Shown here in pieces: positions 1-6,054 of a stretch of 6,212 nt of DNA. Under the pieces are notes generated by a model. The model worked only from the letters and a program-made list of their open reading frames with translations, was not told where the DNA came from and made no database searches. Made by a program: the position numbers and the translations under genes. How positions within the stretch are numbered: the stretch's first letter is position 1; each line of letters opens with the position of its first letter. The stretch lies in assembly GCA_023251215.1 (NCBI GenBank), contig JAHEZF010000102.1, forward strand, positions 1-6,212, written 5' to 3'. The stretch comes from Sphingobacteriales bacterium (GTDB lineage Bacteria; Bacteroidota; Bacteroidia; Chitinophagales; Chitinophagaceae).

Positions 1-2
1 TG

Positions 3-173
3 CCACAGGCCTATCACTGGGCCGGCCAACTTTATGTACTTCCCAGGTGCAAGGTCCGCAAAATTGAAAAATTTACATCCGGCGAGGCCATGAAATATGC
101 GGTGACAGGCGGCGTGGTAGACCTGGAAACAGAAAAAAAAGAAACGGAACCTAACACACAACAACCATCCTGA
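3..173 (+). CDS. C-terminal fragment of a probable DUF502 family membrane protein
   Basis: An open frame enters from the left edge and ends at TGA 171-173, giving 56 residues. The segment GQLYVLPRCKVRKIE, then SGEAMKYAVTGGVVD, resembles the end of DUF502 proteins. In that family a 'PNPTSG..-.VP' stretch is followed by an acidic helix and a terminal 'SGGVV' motif. After GGVV comes a charged, low-complexity tail rich in Glu, Lys, Thr and Gln, typical of a disordered C-terminus. DUF502 proteins are usually about 200 residues with two N-terminal membrane segments and have no firmly established biochemical role. The membrane segments would lie outside the window. The next gene starts 9 nt after the stop, so the two are probably co-transcribed. 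The family call rests on a short motif and is moderate; another small membrane-associated protein is possible. Confidence 0.55.
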   Translation, partial: PQAYHWAGQLYVLPRCKVRKIEKFTSGEAMKYAVTGGVVDLETEKKETEPNTQQPS

Positions 174-182
174 GTTTTCAAA

Positions 183-1163
183 TTGAAAAAATTATTTACG
201 CTATCGCTTCTTCTGTTACTTTGCAAGCAATGCTTTTGCTGGGGGTTTTATGCCCATAAAAAAATTAATTATTACGCAGTATTCTTATTGCCCCCCGAAA
301 TGATGGTATTGTACAAATCCAATATTGATTTTATTACCGAACATGCCGTTGACCCCGATAAAAGAAGATATGCCGTGACGGAAGAAGGGCCAAGACATTA
401 TATAGATATTGATCATTATGGAAAATATCCGTATGATTCTTTACCAAGAAGATGGAATGATGCCGTAGCAAAATATTCTGAAGACAGTTTGAATGCTTAT
501 GGCATTGTGCCCTGGTGGATACAAACGATGTTGCACAAATTAACGGATGCGTTCAAAGAAAAGAACCAGGCAAAAATTTTAAAATATTCAGCCGAGATCG
601 GTCATTATATTGCTGACTCCCACGTACCGCTGCATACCAACAGCAATCACAATGGCCAGCTCACTGATCAAAAAGGCATTCATGGTTTTTGGGAAAGTCG
701 CATTCCCGAATTACTGGCTGCAAAAGACCCGATAACTATCGGGTGGGATTTTTTTATCGGCAAAGCCGAATACATTAAAAACCCGGCTGACTTTATCTGG
801 AAAAGAGTGTTGGAAAGTGGTGCGGCGGCTGATACAGTGTTGAAATATGAGAAAGAATTGACACAACAATTTCCTTCAGATCAAAAATTTTCTTTTGAAG
901 ACCGTAATGGTCTAACTATCCGGCAATATTCCTCTGCTTTTTCAAAAGCGTATGATGCGAAACTGAAAGGAATGGTAGAAAGACGAATGCGTCAATCTGT
1001 TTTTGCAGTGGCCTCTTTCTGGTACACGGCATGGGTAAATGCCGGACAGCCGGATTTAAAAGATCTTTCCAGTAAAGAATTTTCTGCTGAAGACCTGAAA
1101 GAATTTGAAAGCCTGAATAATTACTGGAAGAATGCTGTTATTAAAGGCAGGGAACATGAGTAA
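183..1163 (+). CDS. Secreted zinc-dependent phospholipase C / S1-P1 nuclease superfamily protein
   Basis: This 326-residue protein has a signal peptide (KK, then a Leu-rich core at 4-13) likely cleaved after Cys19, leaving Trp20 as the first mature residue. In this superfamily the mature N-terminal Trp is itself a zinc ligand. The other expected ligands are all visible: His25, Asp57 (HAVDPDKRRY), His72 (RHYIDIDHYG), His141, Asp145 and His151 (GHYIADSHVPLH), and His167 with Glu171 (HGFWE). A trinuclear zinc hydrolase of phosphodiester bonds is therefore expected, acting in the periplasm or outside the cell. The substrate, phospholipid or nucleic acid, cannot be decided from sequence. The start is TTG: the frame has a TGA at 171-173, TTG 183 is the first possible start after it, and later ATGs would lose the signal peptide and Trp20. 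The gene follows the DUF502-like gene by 9 nt, suggesting an operon with translational coupling. A signal peptide plus complete ligand set argues that the enzyme is active. Confidence 0.85.
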   Translation: MKKLFTLSLLLLLCKQCFCWGFYAHKKINYYAVFLLPPEMMVLYKSNIDFITEHAVDPDKRRYAVTEEGPRHYIDIDHYGKYPYDSLPRRWNDAVAKYSEDSLNAYGIVPWWIQTMLHKLTDAFKEKNQAKILKYSAEIGHYIADSHVPLHTNSNHNGQLTDQKGIHGFWESRIPELLAAKDPITIGWDFFIGKAEYIKNPADFIWKRVLESGAAADTVLKYEKELTQQFPSDQKFSFEDRNGLTIRQYSSAFSKAYDAKLKGMVERRMRQSVFAVASFWYTAWVNAGQPDLKDLSSKEFSAEDLKEFESLNNYWKNAVIKGREHE

Positions 1164-1176
1164 CTTCTGCTTTTTT
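1143..1176 (+). terminator. Possible intrinsic terminator overlapping the PLC-like gene stop
   Basis: AAAGGCAG at 1143-1150 can pair with CTGCTTTT at 1167-1174, with one G-U pair, and two further inner G-U pairs are possible. The loop is about 12 nt. The right arm runs into TTTTTT at 1171-1176. The TAA stop of the PLC-like gene (1161-1163) lies in the loop. The GC core is only four pairs, so the structure is weak. Its position just before the next promoter element supports the call. Confidence 0.35.
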
Positions 1177-1190
1177 AATCATTGATAATG

Positions 1191-1198
1191 TATCTTTG
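1191..1198 (+). promoter_or_regulatory. Bacteroidota-type -7 promoter element (TATCTTTG) for the phosphatase gene
   Basis: TATCTTTG fits the Bacteroidota housekeeping -7 consensus TAnnTTTG at every fixed position. A transcript would begin roughly 5-8 nt downstream, giving a very A/T-rich leader of about 27 nt before ATG 1232. I do not see a clear -33 TTG at the usual distance, so the call rests on the -7 element and its position in the intergenic gap. Confidence 0.5.
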
Positions 1199-1231
1199 TT
1201 TTCAATTTTTTATTTATTAATCATTTTTATT

Positions 1232-3541
1232 ATGAAAAAAGCGGCCATCCTTATGTCTTTTTTTTTATTGAGTATTTGTGTTTCAGCACAAACCATCTTG
1301 CTTCCTTTTGGATCAACATGGAAATATAAAGACAATGGCAGCGATCAGGGAACTGCCTGGCGGGGAACGGGTTTTAATGACGGAAACTGGGCAAGTGGCC
1401 CTGCACAATTAGGATATGGAGATGGCGATGAGGCAACTGTAGTGAGTTATGGCAATAATCCCAATAAAAAATACATTACTACTTATTTCAGGCAGACAAT
1501 TTCCATTACTAATCCATCGCAATACACCAGTTTTACACTAAGTGTAAAAAGAGATGATGGCGCCATCGTTTATATCAATGGGGCAGAAGTATTTCGTACC
1601 AATATGCCCGCCGGTACAGTAAATTATAAAACAAAGGCTTCGGGTGATGCGGCAGATGATGGCAATATTCCGCAAAATCAAACAGTAGCTGCCGGATCCC
1701 TGCTAAGCGGCAATAATGTTATTGCTGTTGAAATCCACCAATCAGCGCAAAATAGCTCCGATATTTCTTTTGATCTTCAGCTTGCCGGCAACAGCAGCCA
1801 GCCAACGGCTACTCTTACCCGGGGGCCATATCTTAACATGGGTAATCAATCAGCCCTAACGTTGCGATGGAGAACCGACGTAGCTACAGATTCGAAAATC
1901 GAAGCAGGGACAGTGTATGGAACCTATACATTACCGGCACTCAATTCAACTTCTACTACAGAACATGAAGTCAGGATAACCGGGCTTTCAGCAAACACAA
2001 AATATTTCTATCGCTTTGGAAGCTCATCGCAAGTATTACAGAATGGAACAAATAATTATTTTACTACCTCTCCCAATGCGGCAACTACAGGAAAAATACG
2101 AATTGCCGCTTTTGGTGATTGTGGAAGAAATGATAACGGGTATCAGTCCGGTACTTTAAGCGCTTATCAAAGTTATACCGGAACCAACCCTGCCGAAGTA
2201 TTGTTACTGCTGGGCGACAATGCCTATAATGCCGGGCTGGACTCAGAATACCAAAGCAATTATTTCAATGTGTATAGCAGTAACATTTTAAAGAATCATC
2301 AGCTTTTTCCGGCGCCGGGAAATCATGATTATGCTAATAATACTTCCCGCCAGGCTGATCATAATATTCCTTACTATTCCATCTTTACTAATCCCATAGC
2401 AGCAGAGTGTGGTGGTGTTGCATCAGGAACAGAAGCATATTATTCATGGGATTGGGGTAACATTCATTTCCTTTCGCTGGACTCTTACGGCAAGGAGAAT
2501 GGAGGAACTACCCGCCTGTATGATACTACCGGGGCCCAGGTAGTATGGGTAAAACAGGATCTTGCAGCTAATACAAGACCCTGGGTTGTTTGTTATTGGC
2601 ACCATCCTCCATTTACTATGGGCAGTCATAATTCAGATACGGAATCAGAGCTTATCAACATTCGTCAGAATTTCATTCGTATCCTGGAGCGTTTAGGAGT
2701 TGATCTTATCCTTTGCGGGCACAGCCATGATTACGAACGATCCTATTTATTGAATGGTTATTACAGCAATGAGGCATCTTTTAATATAGCAACACATACT
2801 TTAAGCAGTTCATCCGGCAAATATGATGGTACGTCTAACTCCTGTATTTATGCTCTGAACAATGGCGCTAATCATGGTACAGTATATGTTGTGACCGGCT
2901 CTGCGGGTGCAGATGGAGGTATTCAGTCCGGGTATCCGCATAATGCATTACCCTTTGCTATAGATGACGGGGGTATGCTTTATTTTGAAGTCGAAGACAA
3001 TCGTCTTGACGCAAAATTCATCCGCAGAACAGGGATTGTTTCTGACCAGTTCACTATAATGAAAAATGTAAATAAGACAACATTGATCAATATTGTTCCC
3101 GGAACCCCCACAACCCTTACTGCTTCATGGATTGGCAGCTATAGCTGGTCAACCAGTGAAAACACAAGAAGCATTACTGTAGCTCCTTTAGTAAATACCA
3201 GTTATTCTGTTGCAGACAATCTAAATTGTTTAAATGATATTTTTAATATTACTATTACTGGTACTTCAAGGCCAATAACAAACTTATCAGAAACAGAGTG
3301 GCCACTTAACTGGCATGTAATTCCGAATCCGGTTCACAGGGGGCAAATTGTACTGCTGCATACAAACCTTCCCGGCGTTTCTGAAGCCGCCATAATTGAC
3401 TTTCATGGAAGAGTGGTTCGAACCATCAGGTTTTCCGGCAATCTTCCAATTGATACCAAAAACTTAGGAGCCGGAATTTATTTTATACGAATTAATGATA
3501 AGGGTAGATCAAAACAGCAAAAATTTATTGTTATAGATTAA
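1232..3541 (+). CDS. Secreted purple-acid-phosphatase-like metallophosphoesterase with T9SS sorting domain
   Basis: This 769-residue exported protein has a signal peptide at 1-19, probably cut before Gln20. Residues about 21-187 look like a jelly-roll, galactose-binding-like module (RDDGAIVYINGAEVFR, NNVIAVEIHQ). Residues about 192-280 form the fibronectin-III-like N-terminal domain of purple acid phosphatases. The catalytic domain spans about 288-610 with the full motif set: GDCG (Asp296), GDNAY (Asp329, Tyr332), GNHDY (Asn364), WHHPP (His457) and GHSHDYER (His497, His499). The GDxxY tyrosine is the hallmark ligand of the purple Fe(III) site. An Ig-like module follows at about 615-677 (YSWSTSENTRSITVAP). 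A type A T9SS C-terminal domain lies at about 692-769 (VIPNPVHRGQ, GAGIYFIRI, KFIVID), predicting outer-membrane export and surface anchoring or release. It likely hydrolyses phosphomonoesters, though a phosphodiesterase activity is possible. ATG 1232 is chosen because an upstream in-frame TTG at 1196 lies inside the -7 element and would distort the signal peptide. Confidence 0.9.
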   Translation: MKKAAILMSFFLLSICVSAQTILLPFGSTWKYKDNGSDQGTAWRGTGFNDGNWASGPAQLGYGDGDEATVVSYGNNPNKKYITTYFRQTISITNPSQYTSFTLSVKRDDGAIVYINGAEVFRTNMPAGTVNYKTKASGDAADDGNIPQNQTVAAGSLLSGNNVIAVEIHQSAQNSSDISFDLQLAGNSSQPTATLTRGPYLNMGNQSALTLRWRTDVATDSKIEAGTVYGTYTLPALNSTSTTEHEVRITGLSANTKYFYRFGSSSQVLQNGTNNYFTTSPNAATTGKIRIAAFGDCGRNDNGYQSGTLSAYQSYTGTNPAEVLLLLGDNAYNAGLDSEYQSNYFNVYSSNILKNHQLFPAPGNHDYANNTSRQADHNIPYYSIFTNPIAAECGGVASGTEAYYSWDWGNIHFLSLDSYGKENGGTTRLYDTTGAQVVWVKQDLAANTRPWVVCYWHHPPFTMGSHNSDTESELINIRQNFIRILERLGVDLILCGHSHDYERSYLLNGYYSNEASFNIATHTLSSSSGKYDGTSNSCIYALNNGANHGTVYVVTGSAGADGGIQSGYPHNALPFAIDDGGMLYFEVEDNRLDAKFIRRTGIVSDQFTIMKNVNKTTLINIVPGTPTTLTASWIGSYSWSTSENTRSITVAPLVNTSYSVADNLNCLNDIFNITITGTSRPITNLSETEWPLNWHVIPNPVHRGQIVLLHTNLPGVSEAAIIDFHGRVVRTIRFSGNLPIDTKNLGAGIYFIRINDKGRSKQQKFIVID

Positions 3542-3557
3542 ATCCGAGAACAGTTTG

Positions 3558-3596
3558 TAAAAGAGACTATTCGCAAAACCCCGATAGCCTCTTTTA
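3558..3596 (+). terminator. Hairpin, probable terminator after the phosphatase gene
   Basis: The left arm TAAAAGAG-A-CTAT (3558-3570) pairs with the right arm ATAG-C-CTCTTTTA (3584-3596): twelve pairs interrupted by a single A-C mismatch, around a 13-nt loop. It lies 17 nt past the phosphatase stop and the right arm ends in a T-rich run. The outer stem is A/T-rich and symmetric, so it could terminate weakly or simply insulate serC. Confidence 0.55.
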
Positions 3597-3621
3597 TTGT
3601 CGCTATTGGCTTCACAATTTG

Positions 3622-3629
3622 TTACTTTG
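3622..3629 (+). promoter_or_regulatory. Candidate -7 promoter element (TTACTTTG) for serC
   Basis: TTACTTTG matches the TAnnTTTG consensus at five of six fixed positions and is followed by CAGC. A TTG at 3597-3599 lies 22 nt upstream, within the broad spacing reported for the Bacteroidota -33 element. The predicted transcript would start near 3634-3637, leaving about 20-25 nt before ATG 3658. This element also rules out the upstream in-frame TTG 3619 as the serC start. Confidence 0.45.
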
Positions 3630-3657
3630 CAGCTTCAATGAAGAAGACGAAACGGTC

Positions 3658-4734
3658 ATGATACACAATTTTAATGCAGGTCCTTCCATTTTACCCAAAG
3701 AAGTATTTGATGAAGCCAGCCGTGCTACCTTGAATTTTAATAACACGGGATTATCCATACTGGAAATCGGTCATCGTACACCCTTATTTAAGTCAGTGAT
3801 GGATGAAGCAATTGGTCTTACCAGGGAATTAATGAATTTAGACAGCAACCATGAAGTATTGTTCCTGCACGGTGGCGCTTCCACCCAGTTTATGCAGGCG
3901 CCTATGAATTTGTTGAATGAAAATGATGTAGCCGCCTATACCGATACCGGTGTATGGGCCACTAAAGCTATCAAAGAAGCAAAATTATTTGGACATGTTG
4001 AAATTGTTTGCAATTCTAAAGAGGCTGATTACAGTTTTCTGCCCAAAGAATTTGAAGTACCGCCATCAGCAAAATACCTGCACATCACTTCCAACAATAC
4101 GATTCATGGTTCACAGTGGCCGGATCTGTCACTCTTCAATAAATACGGAGTGCCGCTGGTAGCTGATATGAGCAGCGATATACTTAGCCGGCAAATTGAT
4201 TTCAATAAATTCGATCTCATCTATGCAGGGGCACAAAAGAATGTTGGCGCCGCAGGGGTTAACCTGGTGGTGATAAATAAAAATATTTTAGGAAAAATAA
4301 ACCGCAGCATTCCCACCATGATGGATTACCGGAATCATATTGAAGCCGGTTCCATGCTGAATACACCGCCGGTATTTGCTGTTTATGTTTGTATGCTTAC
4401 GTTGCGCTGGCTTAAAAATAAAGGCGGAGTAGCCGGAATAGAAAAGATAAATAATGCCAAAGCAAAATTATTTTATGATACACTTGACAGCCTGCCCTTT
4501 TTCAAAGGCAGAATCGCAAAAGCAGACCGTAGTAAAATGAATGCAACGTTTACAATAGAAGATGCTGTACTGGAAAAAGAATTTCTGGAACTGTGCAACA
4601 GCGAAGGAATGATCGGGGTAAAAGGACACAGGACTGTCGGGGGGTTCAGAGGTTCTATGTATAATGCTTTGCCTTGGGAAAGTGTGAAAGCATTAACGGA
4701 TCTTATGAAAGAATTTGCAAGTAAAAAAGGATAA
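3658..4734 (+). CDS. serC: Phosphoserine aminotransferase (3-phosphoserine/phosphohydroxythreonine)
   Basis: This is a 358-residue cytoplasmic PLP enzyme. It transfers the amino group of glutamate to 3-phosphohydroxypyruvate, making O-phosphoserine, the second step of serine synthesis; many SerC enzymes also act in vitamin B6 synthesis. The protein opens with the family signature HNFNAGPSILP (3-13). Other landmarks are GHR (38-40, substrate phosphate), HGGAS (71-75, cofactor phosphate), TDTGVWA with Trp100 (stacks on the PLP ring), SNNTIHG (145-151), ADMSSDILSR (169-178), and GAQKN with the Schiff-base Lys194. The end carries GHRTVGGFR (323-331), whose arginines bind substrate. Length and motifs are complete. 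ATG 3658 is chosen because the signature begins immediately after it and the upstream extension overlaps the promoter element. The DUF1015 gene follows after 4 nt, indicating one operon. No serA or serB is in the window. Confidence 0.96.
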   Translation: MIHNFNAGPSILPKEVFDEASRATLNFNNTGLSILEIGHRTPLFKSVMDEAIGLTRELMNLDSNHEVLFLHGGASTQFMQAPMNLLNENDVAAYTDTGVWATKAIKEAKLFGHVEIVCNSKEADYSFLPKEFEVPPSAKYLHITSNNTIHGSQWPDLSLFNKYGVPLVADMSSDILSRQIDFNKFDLIYAGAQKNVGAAGVNLVVINKNILGKINRSIPTMMDYRNHIEAGSMLNTPPVFAVYVCMLTLRWLKNKGGVAGIEKINNAKAKLFYDTLDSLPFFKGRIAKADRSKMNATFTIEDAVLEKEFLELCNSEGMIGVKGHRTVGGFRGSMYNALPWESVKALTDLMKEFASKKG

Positions 4735-4738
4735 GTAA

Positions 4739-5980
4739 ATGGCCATTATCAAACCATTCAAAGCATTAAGACCTCAGGTTGAACAGGCACGGCAAGTGGC
4801 ATCAAGACCTTATGATGTTTTGAATAGCGAAGAAGCAAGAGAGGAAGCAAAAGACAATCCCAATTCTTTTTTGCATGTCACCAAATCAGAAATTGATTTG
4901 CCTGCTGATATTGATATTCACGATCAGGAAGTTTATGAAAAGGCAAAAGAAAATTTTTTGCAACTTGTTAATGATGGCATATTGTTTAAAGAAGAAAAAC
5001 CCTGCTATTACATTTACCAGTTAAAAATGCCTGCCCTCCAACCGGGAGGAAATAGCCGTTCACAAACAGGATTGGTCTGTGTATCATCCGTTGATGATTA
5101 TTTTAACGACATCATCAAAAAACATGAACTCACAAGGCCTGAAAAAGAAAAAGACCGGATAGATCATATGCGGACCACAGAAGCACAAACAGGGAATGTA
5201 TTTTTAACTTACCGGGATGTGATGGAAATAAATGCATTGATCAATGGATGGAAAGCGACTCAGAAACCCATATATGATTTTACAGCCAATGATGGCATAC
5301 AACATACTATCTGGATCATTGACCGTGAGATTGTCATCAATTCGATCACACAACTGTTTGCAACAAAAGTCCCTTTTACTTACATCGCAGACGGGCATCA
5401 TCGGGCCGCTTCTGCTGCCAAAGTGAGCAAAGAAATGACTGATGGCGATGAAGCAAAATATTTTCTAACCACTATCTTTCCTGCAAACCAGCTGGCCATC
5501 CTGGATTATAACCGGGTGGTAAAAGACCTTAGGGGGTTAGATGAAGAAGATTTTATAAGCGCCTTGCAGGAGGATTTTACAATTACACAAAGCGCTGAAC
5601 CGGTAAGACCAGCCCAATTGCATGAATTTGGGATGTACTTAGATAAGCAATGGTACATTCTTAACTCCCGTAAAGGGACTTATAGCAACGATCCGATTGG
5701 AGTGCTGGATGTAACTATTCTATCCAATAATATCCTTAATAAACTGCTTGGGATTAAAGACCAGCGAACGGATAAAAAAATTGATTTTGTCGGTGGCATT
5801 CGCGGCCTTGGCGAATTGGAAAAAAGGGTGAACAGCGGCGAGATGCAAATAGCGTTCAGCTTATACCCGGTTACAATCGAACAACTCTTTGATATTGCCA
5901 ACAGTGGTAATGTGATGCCACCCAAGAGCACATGGTTTGAACCTAAATTGAGAGATGGGCTGCTTACTCATCTGATATAA
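4739..5980 (+). CDS. DUF1015 family protein, co-transcribed with serC
   Basis: A complete 413-residue soluble protein of the DUF1015 (COG4198) family, with no signal peptide or membrane segment. Conserved family blocks are visible in order: KPFKALRP (5-12), RPYDVL (23-28), HELTRPEKEKDR (129-140), ADGHHRAASA (217-226) and the C-terminal MPPKSTWFEPKL (393-404). The family has no firmly assigned reaction that I can cite. The DGHHR block resembles the nucleotide/phosphate-binding motif of ParB-fold proteins, which include free-serine kinases, so a role in phosphoserine or serine metabolism is a reasonable inference. The gene starts 4 nt after the serC stop with an AAGGA Shine-Dalgarno-like site (4727-4731), 7 nt before the ATG and inside the end of serC, so coupled expression is likely. 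It ends with two consecutive in-frame stops (TAA TGA, 5978-5983). The family call is firm; the function is open. Confidence 0.9.
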   Translation: MAIIKPFKALRPQVEQARQVASRPYDVLNSEEAREEAKDNPNSFLHVTKSEIDLPADIDIHDQEVYEKAKENFLQLVNDGILFKEEKPCYYIYQLKMPALQPGGNSRSQTGLVCVSSVDDYFNDIIKKHELTRPEKEKDRIDHMRTTEAQTGNVFLTYRDVMEINALINGWKATQKPIYDFTANDGIQHTIWIIDREIVINSITQLFATKVPFTYIADGHHRAASAAKVSKEMTDGDEAKYFLTTIFPANQLAILDYNRVVKDLRGLDEEDFISALQEDFTITQSAEPVRPAQLHEFGMYLDKQWYILNSRKGTYSNDPIGVLDVTILSNNILNKLLGIKDQRTDKKIDFVGGIRGLGELEKRVNSGEMQIAFSLYPVTIEQLFDIANSGNVMPPKSTWFEPKLRDGLLTHLI

Positions 5981-6000
5981 TGAAGCCCTGAAATATTTGT

Positions 6001-6008
6001 TATTTTTG
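6001..6008 (+). promoter_or_regulatory. Bacteroidota-type -7 promoter element (TATTTTTG) for the TPR-like gene
   Basis: TATTTTTG matches the TAnnTTTG consensus at all fixed positions and is followed by CA, as is the serC element. It sits 21 nt past the DUF1015 stop and 46 nt before ATG 6055. No convincing -33 TTG is seen at standard spacing. Transcription would start around 6014-6016. Confidence 0.5.
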
Positions 6009-6013
6009 CAAAT

Positions 6014-6039
6014 AAGACGTTTTTAGCAGCGTCTTTTTT
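6014..6039 (+). terminator. Short hairpin with T-run: terminator of the serC operon or 5' leader hairpin
   Basis: AAGACG (6014-6019) pairs with CGTCTT (6030-6035) around a 10-nt loop, and the T-run continues to 6039. The shape is that of a weak intrinsic terminator for the serC-DUF1015 transcript. It lies immediately downstream of the TATTTTTG element, so for the next gene it would form the very 5' end of the mRNA. Both roles are possible. Confidence 0.45.
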
Positions 6040-6054
6040 AATTCAATTTGTAAT

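Noticed and set aside
1196..1231. Twelve-residue N-terminal extension of the phosphatase from TTG 1196
   Set aside because: The TTG lies inside the TATCTTTG promoter element, and the extension would place a second hydrophobic stretch before a standard MKK signal peptide.
3619..3657. Thirteen-residue N-terminal extension of SerC from TTG 3619
   Set aside because: It overlaps the candidate -7 element, and the SerC family signature starts right after ATG 3658.
3950..4162. Second + strand open frame inside serC
   Set aside because: It is out of frame within a complete, conserved serC and shows no recognisable motif.
5680..5931. Minus-strand open frame of 83 codons inside the DUF1015 gene
   Set aside because: It is fully antisense to a well-conserved coding region, lacks recognisable domains or its own promoter, and fits a frame shadow.
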